Assembly (NCBI GenBank): GCA_942486035.1
Contig: CALNXK010000025.1
Coordinates: 2,514,501-2,578,500 of the forward strand
Direction: 5' to 3'
DNA: 64,000 nucleotides
DNA from: Porites lobata
Lineage: Eukaryota > Cnidaria > Anthozoa > Scleractinia > Poritidae
The notes under the pieces were generated by a model. That model worked only from the letters and a program-made list of their open reading frames with translations, was not told where the DNA came from and searched no databases. Position 1 is the stretch's first letter; each line of letters begins with the position of its first letter. A program made the translations under genes and the position numbers. Shown piece by piece: positions 50,101-62,100 of this stretch.

Positions 50101-53100
50101 AATATTATAAAATGCTCGTATCCAAAGATGACCGGTCAAAATGACCGGCCAGACTAGAGTTTGACCGGTCAAGTCCACGATCAGGCCGGACATTGTCCGT
50201 TGACCGGCCGTTATTTTGAGCCCTGATCTAACGCTATCCAACACTGTCCAGCAGTAACGTGTTTATCTCTTTTTGCACCAAGAGTGATTTGCATCAAATT
50301 TCTCCTTACAATGTCAATACTTAATTCCGAAACACAAGGTGTAGAGAATTAAGGACATGATCACATAAGATAGATGTAATTGATACTATCCAGTACTTTT
50401 ACAGAAATTGTATGGGGGCAACAACGAGAATTTAAATTTTGATATTACTTTTTAAAGAGTCCAAGAGATACGACATGTTGTATCCAAAAATTTATTATGG
50501 ATGGAGTTGGACCAAATTGTTGGCAACTGGCAACTTAGACTCGCTTAAAATCGCGTCAATTTTCATTAGGGACCTTACGATACCCTGGACGCGGCGGTAA
50601 AGGGAACGGAGAAAGCCTGGAGCCAGGACGCCGCCACCTTCGCGGGAAAAACAAATTAAGATTGAGCAGGTTGGGTGAAGCGGCTCGCCTGACGAGAGAG
50701 GATAAAGTAATGCTTTCGAGTTTTAATTCCATGACGTCTTTTAGAAAAACTCGTGAAGTCTTGCTTGATTGATGCCTTAACGATCTTTTATTGGAAGAAA
50801 AATTTGTGCTGCCGGCTATGACTCCAGTTTCTCTCTAAAAAAAAACCAAATTTCTTCGAGGGAAACTTGAGGGTATGATCGGAGTTCAGGTTATCAGCTA
50901 TTTGTTGCCAGACGTTTTCGCTTTCCGTTGTTCTAGATCTTGCTTTAAAACGATATGGTTCTGTTACGAGAACTTCCCGTACTAAGGCGAGATTTTGATC
51001 TTCAGACCGCTCCATCGCTGAACTGAAAGTGAACAAAATAAAATTATAAAAGTTAATAAATTAACCATGGCGTCTTGTTCAAGATCTCAATTTTCTCCGA
51101 CATGTTCAAGTTTATTACAAGCCTAGATTTTTGTTTTCCAACAATTTTTACAAAATGCATTCGACTTCCCGTCTCTTAGATTTTTCAAATACTATCCTAA
51201 AGCGAGAACGTTGTCCCCTTAAAAACAAGCAGTTATAGTGTTACATTTGTGTTGAAAGACTCAGCGCTTTCATTCTCAGTTGTCGCCAAAACACTGAACC
51301 CAAAAGGCTTGATAGCATAAAAATAAGAGTCAATCTTGAGAGAACGCCACACTAAAAACACTTAAATGTGTCTCTTGAAGTAAAATGGATCGAAAATCCT
51401 GTACGGAAAGGAATTTCTGCACTGAAAACAAGAAAACCAACTCACCGTTTTACGAGGCGGCCAAACTTCTAGTTTTCACCGTCGCGACTTCAGGTCGACG
51501 CTGTGGCATTATGCTAATTAGTTCCAAGAATTGAACATTTCACTTCCGGTTGACGTCCTCCTCGGCCGCGTCCAGAGTATCTTAAGGTCCCTATTGTAGA
51601 CCATGGGGACGGCTAAAAGGAAAAGTTAAGATTCTATTCGTATTTGTCATGATCCTTCGTGATACTATAAAACTTGCAACAAATTTCGTACATCTACTAC
51701 AAAACAAGAAACAATGACACAAACAGATTGGGCGGGATGCCTATGCAAAAACAAATGACACAAAAGAGTGAGAAGTTTTAAATGTTGTTTCTCAGGTGCG
51801 CGCCAAGTTCACCGTAGACGACTACTCCCACTACCTTTTTACCCCACGTGACCTAACAAACTGGATCTTAGGCCTTTTACGGTACAACCTGGACTCAGGA
51901 TCTGGAGACAGCTCCACTCAGCATTTGCTAGAAATCTGGGCATACGAGGCGAGAAGACTTTTCAGGGATAGACTTGTTGGAAAACAGGGTTTAGACAAAT
52001 TTGACAGGTAACGTTCTGTGGGGTAGTATGAGCCATAATACTATGATCTGACGCTTAGCTTTTATCCCTACAAAACAAAAGGGCTTAGTTGTTCGAAGGC
52101 CGTTAAGCGCTGACCCAGGGTTAATTCTAAATCTGGATTTCCTTTTCTTTAGTCAAAAGTATTTTCTCTAATAATTTTGTCTATTCTATTTAGAGCATCC
52201 TCTAATCATATTGTAGACAAAAAGAATTAAGAGGGAATCCGTCAGGAAATTGAGTAATTTTAATTTTCAGTGGACAAAAACCTTGTACCAGAATATTAAA
52301 AGCCATATCGCGTTCTTTTTTACACTTTTCAAGGGATATAAATCAATGTACTAAGTTATATGAAATAACTCGAGAGAAAAGGTTCTTGTGGGAGCCGGAG
52401 AAAATAAATTTCAAATTTCACCGGAAATGAGAAAACGCGGGTAAAGTCGTCATGCGTAAGGATTCATTTTGTGTAATTTGAAGCTTTTGGAGTTATTTTA
52501 TATAACTTATTACATTCATAGCCCTCGACAAGTGTAAAAAAGAATGCAATATGATTGAAATTATTCTGGTAAAAGGTTTTTGTCCACTGAAAATTGAAAT
52601 TACTCAATTTCCTAATGGATTCCATGTTAAACTAAATTTGCGTTTTAAGCTTTCATATGTAAATTTAAATTTCGCTCTTACCCTGGGTTACCTTAACCCA
52701 GCTTTGAACAACCCGGCCCAGAATGTCTCTCCTTGCAATTTTTACGTTTTTAGTATTTACATTATGACATGTAACACTCGTTTTGTATTCCAAACGAAAA
52801 AGTAGTATAACAGCACCGGCGCCTTTGACAACAAAGCTTACCTCCAAGCAAGCGAGACTCACGCTACAAAGGGCGTTCTTGTTGAACTAAGGCGATCAGT
52901 GACAGTAGGGTTGACGTCAAAAAACCTTAAAACTATAAAAGCAGAGACTTTTGAGCTTGGCAGTGACCTGTCATGTTTCTTTTTCAGCATCCTTGCCTCC
53001 CAACTTCGCGCTGATTGGTCAGTGACTTTGGATCGCCTTGACAACAAGTATTACGTCACTTGGGGCAGTAGCCTCACTGCCAGTGCTACGCCCGCGGGTT

Positions 53101-56100
53101 CTTCTGGGAAGGACGGTGAGGCCGCTGTACCCATAGTATCTGGAGGATCCCTTCCTCCCCAAGGTAAAATGCTGGGTAAACTGGATCAGAAAGACTTCAA
53201 GCAAGTGATCGCCAAGGGAATGAAAACTTACGGTATGTTCCAGGTCTTCTTAACAAACGAACTGTTTGATACAGCAAGATTAGCTCTCACTCGTGCTCTA
53301 AGTGGCCAAATGTGCGAGCAGGCTCTAGTGTTGTTGTATCGTGAGATTTCGCGTTGGCCTGTCGCCCGAGGGCTTGGTCCCCTTTCTTGCTGAATAACTT
53401 GAAGGGGTTTTGTCACGGAGATGTTGTAGGGTTCTGTTTGAAACTGAACGTACGGATTACAGCAAAAGTTGAAGTTTTGAAAGTATAACAGACATACTGC
53501 GGCTTTTATCGATTGTTCAAAGAAATGGGGAGGAGGGCTAACATTATTCTTTTGCGTTGTAGTAATCGTTCTTAAGCGATTAAAAGAGGATAAAGAGAAT
53601 TTTTTCTCATTTGTAGCAAAATTGATACAGGCCCAATGGCTCCACCTTCTTTTGACTACGGTTTTTCTAAGTTTGTCTCTAGCTCGTGTATCGTGTATCG
53701 TGTATTTTGCAGCTCGTGAAAACCGTGAATTGGACATCCTTCTCTTCAGAGAAGTATTTGACAATGTAGCTCGTGTTGACCGTGTGCTCACCAAACCCGG
53801 CGGCTCGCTCCTAATGGCTGGTCGCAGTGGTGTGGGACGGAGGACAGCGGCTGCACTAGTCGCACACATGCACAACATTCAAGTGTTTACACCTAAGGTG
53901 TCAAGAGGCTATGGATTGAAGCAGTTTAGGACTGATCTCAAGACGGTGAGTTCTCGTCAAAACATACTTTAACCCTTAAGATCTGATCAGTAATTCTCCT
54001 TTCTGACTGCTATACAATTTCTTGAACGTCTATTAAGAGAATTTTGGGTTTATATCATCATAACGTCTTCTGGCTGATAAAATTGCCTTTTCTTACCACC
54101 TCTCTGTTGGACAACGTATTGGTTATTATAAGGAGAAGATACTTGCCAATCACTTGTGGGATTTAAGGGGTTAAAACCGACAGACTGTTATTGGCATTGA
54201 TGCCTCGTCGTCATTGTTTCGCCTGTTTGGCTCCTGGGTTTCCGAGGGTGGCATACACGCTTCATTTTCAACACTTGCCTTCCAGGAAATTGCGCTGACA
54301 GGAACACCACCAAAACCATTTCAGGTCCACGATCAACCCCTTTGCAGCAGCTTTGCATTATAACATATCGTTCGGTATTTTACAAGATGTAGTGTCCGAT
54401 TTTTCTTGGGTATTAAGGCAGAATCCATCGGGAAAGTGAGTAATTTTTATTTTCAGTGGACCAAAACCTTGTACCAGAATAATTTAAACAAATCGCATTT
54501 TTTTTTACAATTTTCAAGGGATATACAAGTAATTAGTTATCTGTAATAACACCAAAGAAAATTACTCATGAGAGCCCGAGAAAATAAATGTCAAATTTCA
54601 GAAAATGACATCTTACACATGAAATTTTCAGAATTTTACCTGTGTTTTCACAATTCTTGTGAAATTTGACATTTATTTTCTCGGGCTCCCATGAGAAATA
54701 GTCTTTGGTGTTATTACAGATAACTAATTACATCTATAGCCCTTGAAAAATGTAGAAAAGAATGCGATATTGTTTAAATTATTCTGGTACAATGTTTTTG
54801 TTCACTGAAAATTAAAATTAGTCGATCTCCTGGTGGATTCCGTCTTAATTTCTGCATCCTGGTGAGTTAAACCTTTAGGTCCCAAGAGTGACCAACATCA
54901 ATTTTCTCCTAATTATATGAATACCTTATCAAATGAAAGGTTTAGGAGAATTAACAAAATGATCAACAAAGGAGAAATGCTTTGATCTTTTATAATCAAC
55001 TAATTTTATAAGACAATGTATGGACACTAGTATGGAGAATTTGTACTTGGATATTGCAGCTTAAAGAGTTGAAAGGTAATTTAGCATCTGCTGTACCGTC
55101 CTACAGGTTATGCAGTTGTCCGGTATTGAAGGAGAACAAGTAGTCCTTATCTTAGAAGATCACCAGGTGGATGGAAGTTTCTTGGAACTCATCAACAGCC
55201 TGTTGAGTGCAGGAGAGGTTCCAGGATTATACACTCCTGAGGAGTTAGAGCCCTTGTTGGGTCCGCTGAGGGATCTTGCTTCTCAAGATGGATTCCGGGG
55301 CACGCTGGTCTCGTATTTCGCGTCGCGAGTGAAGAGGAACCTACACATTGTACTGATCATGGACTCATCCTCCAAGACATTTACAGGCAACTGCGAGTCT
55401 AATCCTGCTTTTTACAAGAGCTGTTCATTCCAGTGGATGGAGGGATGGAGCAGAGAAAGTATGGCGCAAAGTAAGTGGGTTTGATCTGAGGTAAAAGAGT
55501 GAGGAACGTCGCTTTTTGTCTCTTTTTTTGGCGAGCCCTGAGCTCCTGCGGAAATAGGAGATACCTACAAACAAACAAACAAAACAAAAAGGATAACAGC
55601 AACAGCAACAAAAACAAAAGCTTAGTGTGCTTCGTTTTCAACAAAGACGCTGAGTACGCGAGAAATCGGATGTGGAGTTGAATAGAGTTGAACGAAAAAG
55701 TATTTTTAAAGCATTTTAGTACCTAATCATTTTATGATGTCCTAACCGAGTTTAGAAGGTTATTAGCGTAACTTCCCCCAGTTTGCTCAATTAAAAGAGC
55801 AGCGGTGTGCTGCGGGGGGTCCAACCCCCGCTGGTTTAAAATTGTAAACTGTTAAGGTCATGCTCATTTAGTTCCAGCAAACCAATTAATTGCTTTTAAC
55901 CACGGCGAGTTTGAACTTAAAGTCATTCAGCGAGCAACGAGTGTGATCTAAGTAGGCTGTCAAGTAGATCAAGCTTTGAGAATGCATGTATGTTCAGTGA
56001 CTCCTATTTTCAAAGGTGGTACACAAAAGTAGCCGTGGTCGGCGCGAAACTAAAAATTTTTTGTGTTGTGAGTTTAAATAGTGAAAGTGAAAAAAAAAGG

Positions 56101-59100
56101 TACACGCAGTAATTACTGATTACTTCTAACTTTTTACTTAGTACCTGGAATGCTTCTTGCTGATGAAGGTGTGCACAGCGGTGAGGGAACCAAGGGGAAG
56201 GATGGAAAGTCAGGGGCAGAGGAGTTAGTCAAAAACTTCCTTCAAATTCACGAGTCATGCAGCGACAAGGATGCTGCCCCGAGAAGATACATGACATTCT
56301 TGAAGACTTATAAACAGGTGTACAACGAGAAGAAGGAAGGAGTGGTCAAGCGGCAACAGCATCTGCAGGTATCAAAATAGAAATTAAGAAGACTTCTCGT
56401 TTAGTAAAACTTTTACAAGTGTAATTTTCAAGTGAATGTCAATGGGCACTCAAGCATCATGGTCCAGTCTGTACAACTTTACCGAGCTCTGAAAGGGCCC
56501 GTCTTGTCCACTGTTGGTTGTTTCTGTTTTTGCAAAGCTTGTTTTTTTTGACGTTGTAAAGCGTTGTAAGCCCTTTAGTTAGGTCGTAGCTGTCGCTTTC
56601 GGTTTTTATTTACCCGGAGGTGCTGAACCGCGAGTAGGGAGTTATTTTGCAGTTGTATAGAGGAATAGTCTGGGCTAAGACTGTTTCGCCTCTTGACAAA
56701 TTTGAGTTCGCTGCTCGTTCGCTTCCCACCTCCCGAGTTCGTCATCGGGACTAAATAGCTATGATCAAAGTTTTCAGTAAGTAGAGTTCTCAGTACGCTA
56801 GTAGCGATCGCGAACTGGAGCTAATGTGTGGCGAGCGTTTGATGCAGTCCGGCGCAACAAATTTGACACCTGGAGAAACTAGTCACTACAGGGTAATTCG
56901 AACTTTGAAGTTTCACTTTTCGGCTGTGGGAGTTCCGAGTCCTTGACAATTCAAAATTGAAATTGAAAGTCCAGGCTATTACAGCATGCAAATTTAGAAT
57001 GAATAGAATCGGATTCCACCTTAATTTAATAAACAGCTTAATTTTCTTCTCTAAGGCTGGTGTATCGAAGCTCACTGACGCCAAAGCACTCGTCGATGAT
57101 CTCAAACAAAAAGCAGGAGAGCAAAGTCAACAGTTGGCTGAAAAACAGGCAGAAGCTGATGCAGCACTGAGGGAAATAACCGCCAGTATGCAGGTAAACA
57201 ACCACTCTTAATTTACTTCTGTCCAACTAACAATTTGCCTTTCAAACGTGTTCGAATACATGGAAACATTAGTAATCTCTCTACTATTTCTGCCGTTCTC
57301 CGTTTATTGCAAACGTGATATTTTAGCATATTATCTTTCCTTTTTTGTTACTTAAGGTGAGTTTTGTGGCCAACATTTGCCCAGAGCAACCTTTTGGATC
57401 TATTTAGATTTCTGGGAAACTGCCCACCTCTCCCTCCCCTAAGCCATCATTTTGCCCTAAGTGAGAAGTAAGTGTTAATATTTCACCAACGCTTAAACTC
57501 CTCGTTCTCTAATGTTTATTCGCAAAGCGTGCCAGCGAGTCCAAAAGCGAAATGGAAACACTAAAACAAAAGCAAGGAGAAGAGTCCCTCAAATTGGAGA
57601 AAAGAAAGAAGGCCATCGAGATTGAGTTATCAGAGATTGAACCGCTCGTGCAGGAAGCTAAAGATGCCGTCGGTAACATCAAACCCGAGACGCTGTCTGA
57701 AATTCGAGCATTGCGCATGCCTCCTGATGTCATCCGGGACATCTTGGAGGCTGTACAAAGGCTGATGGGAATTTTTGATACCTCGTGGGTCAGCATGAAA
57801 AGGTGAGCTTTGTATCACGTGTTTAGAGCTCTCTCCACTTCATATATTTTAACCAAACTGAGAACAATACGTGAATAAAATAATCTTAGACGATGTATAA
57901 TTCTGTTGCCAAACACGAAGTGTTCGTCCATTTAGATCACCAAGTTCGTTCCAGGTGTAGTTCTGGGACTACGTTTTCTTTGTTGATAAGACAGGACCCC
58001 TCCTAATGTTCACGAAACGCCTAAAACTGATCTTTGACCCTTAACTTGAAGCGTAACCGTAGTTATGGAAATTGTGATAAAAAATAGAATCGTTTCAAAA
58101 TGGTTCAAAAATGCCTTTTCAAATCACGTGCCTTTTGTTTTTAATTGCCTTTTATTTTTAGAAGAATAACAGAAGAACTTCAATCCTGCTCATCAAATTT
58201 TTTTTTCGGGCTAGTTGAAATGACTTTCGGGCTAGAAGTAGCTACAGCTTGCCCGAATAAGGAAAGGTTTCTAAATCCCTTTTTTAGTATAAGGTTTTGT
58301 TTACATAATTGCGAAAACGAATAAAATCGTTGCGGCTTTCAAGACAAAACCGTCAGTCGTATATTTTAGGACGTTTTGGTTTTAGTGTGTTTACTCTCAG
58401 ATTGAGAGCTGGAATACTGTCGGACGGTGAAGGCGTAACGTCAGTGACCATTTGGCGCTTGTGTTTTTGCAAATAGTATTTTAAACTCTTTTTTAATTTA
58501 CACTGTATTATCTGTTTAGTTTTCTTGCGAAACGTGGTGTCAAGGATGAAATCTGCTCTTTTGATGCCCGAAAAATCACTCCTGAAATCAGAGCTAGTGT
58601 GGAAGAACTGCTAGAAAAAAATGCTAATTCGTTTGATCCTAAGGTAAGTTCATATCCTAGTTTTTTAGTTGATTTTTATACAGAAAAGAACAAAACATTT
58701 CTTCTCTCGCTGACTTGCTTCCCAACTAACTGTCAAGAAAAGTGACTGCTTTCAGTCCACCCACGCAATGACTGCTCCCACATTATTGATAGTAATTGTA
58801 AGAAATTCTTTCTTATCTAGATTGCCAAGCGAGCAAGTGTAGCTGCCGCTCCGTTGGCTGCTTGGGTTGTAGCTAACGTGAAGTTCTCTGTGGTTCTTGA
58901 GAAGATTGAACCGCTGGAAAACGAGCAGGCTCAACTGGAAAAGTAAGTGCCTTTTGGCAAATAAAGAATTGGTGTCTATTGTTTTTGTTGAATGAGGGTG
59001 ATAGGTGTGTTTACGGTCAATGAACGTTTATCGAACAAGTTTTACTTTACAACGTGTTGGGAACTTGGTCCATGATTTTGTTGATTTTTTGTTTGTTTGT

Positions 59101-62100
59101 TTGTTTTTTTCTTTCTTGTAATCGCCCAAGCTATCTCTCGTTTCGCTTGTGCTATTAATTCTATCGTCAATTAAGAACAGACTCAGTAATGATTGAATCA
59201 GGAAGAAAATATCCTTTAGTGGTAAATTTCAAACCAATGTATTCATGTACTCTGTTTGTATTTTCTAAAAAACGTACTTTTTCTTTTGTCTCATCTAGGA
59301 ATCTTGCCAAGTCCCAGCAGAGGCTTGTGAAATTAGGGAACGCCTTGGATAAGGTGGATAGAGAAGTGGCAGAAATGAGAAAAAGGTAGTGTCACTGAAG
59401 ATAGTTCCGAAAGTTCCCCTTGCAAACGGTCTTCGACCATTCCACGTTTTGTAAAAGCATGTATTAAATCAATGCAAAAAACTGGTTTATAACGTAACGA
59501 AGTATATTTTAAAGGGTTTTCTTGGTAAAACGCTGCTTATAGTGAGTTTCAGTTTTCTTTGCCAAAGTAATCCTAAAGATTGAATGAGAAATGTGCTAAT
59601 ATTTTAGTTCCGTTTAATGAACCCACTGTTCATGTTTTATTAAGTATAAAACACTGAACTGTGTCTCGTGTTTTGAACTTGGTAAAACACTTCTAGTAGT
59701 TATAAAATACAACCTATTTTTCATATCTATTCATATTCTTTACATTACTCATTTCTTACAAGTAGTTGAATTTCTAATCCATGCATTTGGAAACATATAG
59801 ACCCTTCACGTCTGGCTTCTGAAAATCGCGTTGTACTTACGTGAATGTTTTTGTTGATAGCTACCCAGTTGTCCTTTTCTTTAATTTCTGCGTTCTTGTT
59901 GATTAGGTTTGAGTTAAGGACCCAGTAGTCCTTTTCTTTAATTTCTGTTTTCTTGTTGATTAGGTTTGAGTTAAGAACTCAGGAAGCTACACAGCTGAAA
60001 ATGGAGTTAGACAAGGCACAAGAGACCATCCAAGCAGCTGAGACGCTTGTGTCTAAACTTGATGGCGAGTTCAAGAGATGGTCAGGACAGGTAGGGTGCA
60101 CAATTACAATTAATTCGCGTGTATAATAAATTTCTCTCTCTTGAAAACAGATTTGCGAAAGCGAAGCCAGACTTCTGAAATGTCACGTGCTCTGCCAATC
60201 CATGCATATTGCCATTCATCATTTGAAAAATTTCGAACCAGGCCTAATAGCCGTGGTACAGTGAGCTCAGTTATGACCATCGGTTTATCAATAATTGGAT
60301 GCGCGCACTCGAAAAATCGGTTTGACGTGAGGAGGCAAGGGACGCTTTCCATTCAACCAAAACTTTCGGAAATTAGGAAACAGCGGCAAATGGTACAGAA
60401 ATTTCCCACAAAAGTTTCCAGAAATTCCGAAAGCTGTTGAATTTCCGAATGCAAACCATTGAACCGAAAATTCTAGAAATTCCGGAAGTAAAGTTGAATG
60501 GAAAGAAAACTTCCGGGAAAAAAATTGGGTATACCTCGCGAGGCTGTCCTCTTTTTCGGAAATTTTGGAAAATGCTGTTCCATTCGCTACTGGAAGTTGC
60601 CGAAAATTCAAACCAGGCGTTTTGGTTGAATGGAAAGCGCCCAAGATTGACTAGTTTAGAAAATTGGGCTGCGGCAACTTTAAAGACTTGACGCGATTAA
60701 AGCAGAGACTTCTTTTCTCCTCCTCACTCAAAAATCCGGTTTGACGAGCTCAAAAGATTGGGATGCTGTGACTTCAAAGGCTTGACGCGATTAAAGCAGA
60801 GCTCCCTTTTCTCTTCCTCACTCAAAAAACCAGTTTGACGAGTCCAGAAGATTGGGTTGCGGCGACTTCAAAGGCTTGATGCGATTAAAGCAGAGCCTTC
60901 TTTTCTCCTCCTCACCCAAGAAGACAAGAGGAGGCTCAGCCGGTAGGGTGTCCTACTTTATGGGCAAAAGTCTTGGGACACTTTTCACATAGGCCCAACC
61001 CCTCCCCTCACCCCACAAAACAATGTTGGACGGGTGTATCCAAAATTTTTTTCGAGTTTCAACTTTGTATAGGGTGGGGGGGAAGGAGAATCGCAAGAAA
61101 ATTTTGAAAAGGATGCACTGTTTTATAAGGGAGCCCAGAAATGACAGAAAATTATGAATATTGCATTACTGTCCCAAGGACTTTTGTTCATGATTGTAAT
61201 AAGAATACAGCCACGTTGACTCGGAGTTGCCTCTGCCACTCAGGTCCACGAACTAACCGCTGAATTAGAACAGTTGCCCAGGCGCGCTCAAGTAGCTGCA
61301 GGATTTATCACTTACCTAAGTAGTGCCCCAGAAGACGTGAGAAAGGCCACTATGGCCAAATGGTGCGAAGCAGCAGGGCTTCAGGGATTTGACTTCAGAA
61401 GGTTCATGAGCACAGAAAGTGAGCAGCTTGGATGGAAGGCTGAGGGACTTCCTTCTGACGACTTGTCCATGGAGAATGCACTCGTTATATTGAAGGTACC
61501 TTTGTCCGTTTGTAACTTTAATGTACAGCTCAATGTCTCCTATTTGGAAATTTCATCTTCGGTATCATGATTTTTTTCTAAACTGCAACTCAAAAATCCT
61601 TGTACTAAAACAGCGCATCAGAAACGTACTTTGTACTAAGTACTGGTCGTTTTAGGGACCACAAATGATTGTGGGAAAATTGTAGTGCGTGCAATATAGT
61701 TATCCAGTAGTTTAATAGACCACTTTAGCTTGCTTGTTTTTAAGATTCTCACAGTGTCGGTCACGTGACATTCTCAGAAAAATTCGTCCTTCACCTTTTC
61801 ACAAACTAGACGTTCATATGCCTGTGAATGAGAAACCCGGTCTGTAGAGTATTATCAAACGACCCACATTGGGAAAACAAAACACACAAGGTAAAGAGGT
61901 CTATTAAACGGCGTTTTGTCGTATATTTATAAAGACTGTGCCCTTTTTATTTTTGTTAATTTATTATTATATTTTTTATCTTTTCTACTAACTTCTTTGT
62001 GTGTGGATGTCAAATGGAAGCACTCCTTCTCGTTTTTGATATCGTACATCAAAATAAAGCCAGTGACATGCTTTATACTTAATAAGACTCGTATTTATTA

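Noticed and set aside
53228..53878. 216-residue ORF on the minus strand
   Set aside because: It overlaps exon 40 and the intron in antisense, resembles no family I know, and its right half is the complement of the AAA4 P-loop exon.
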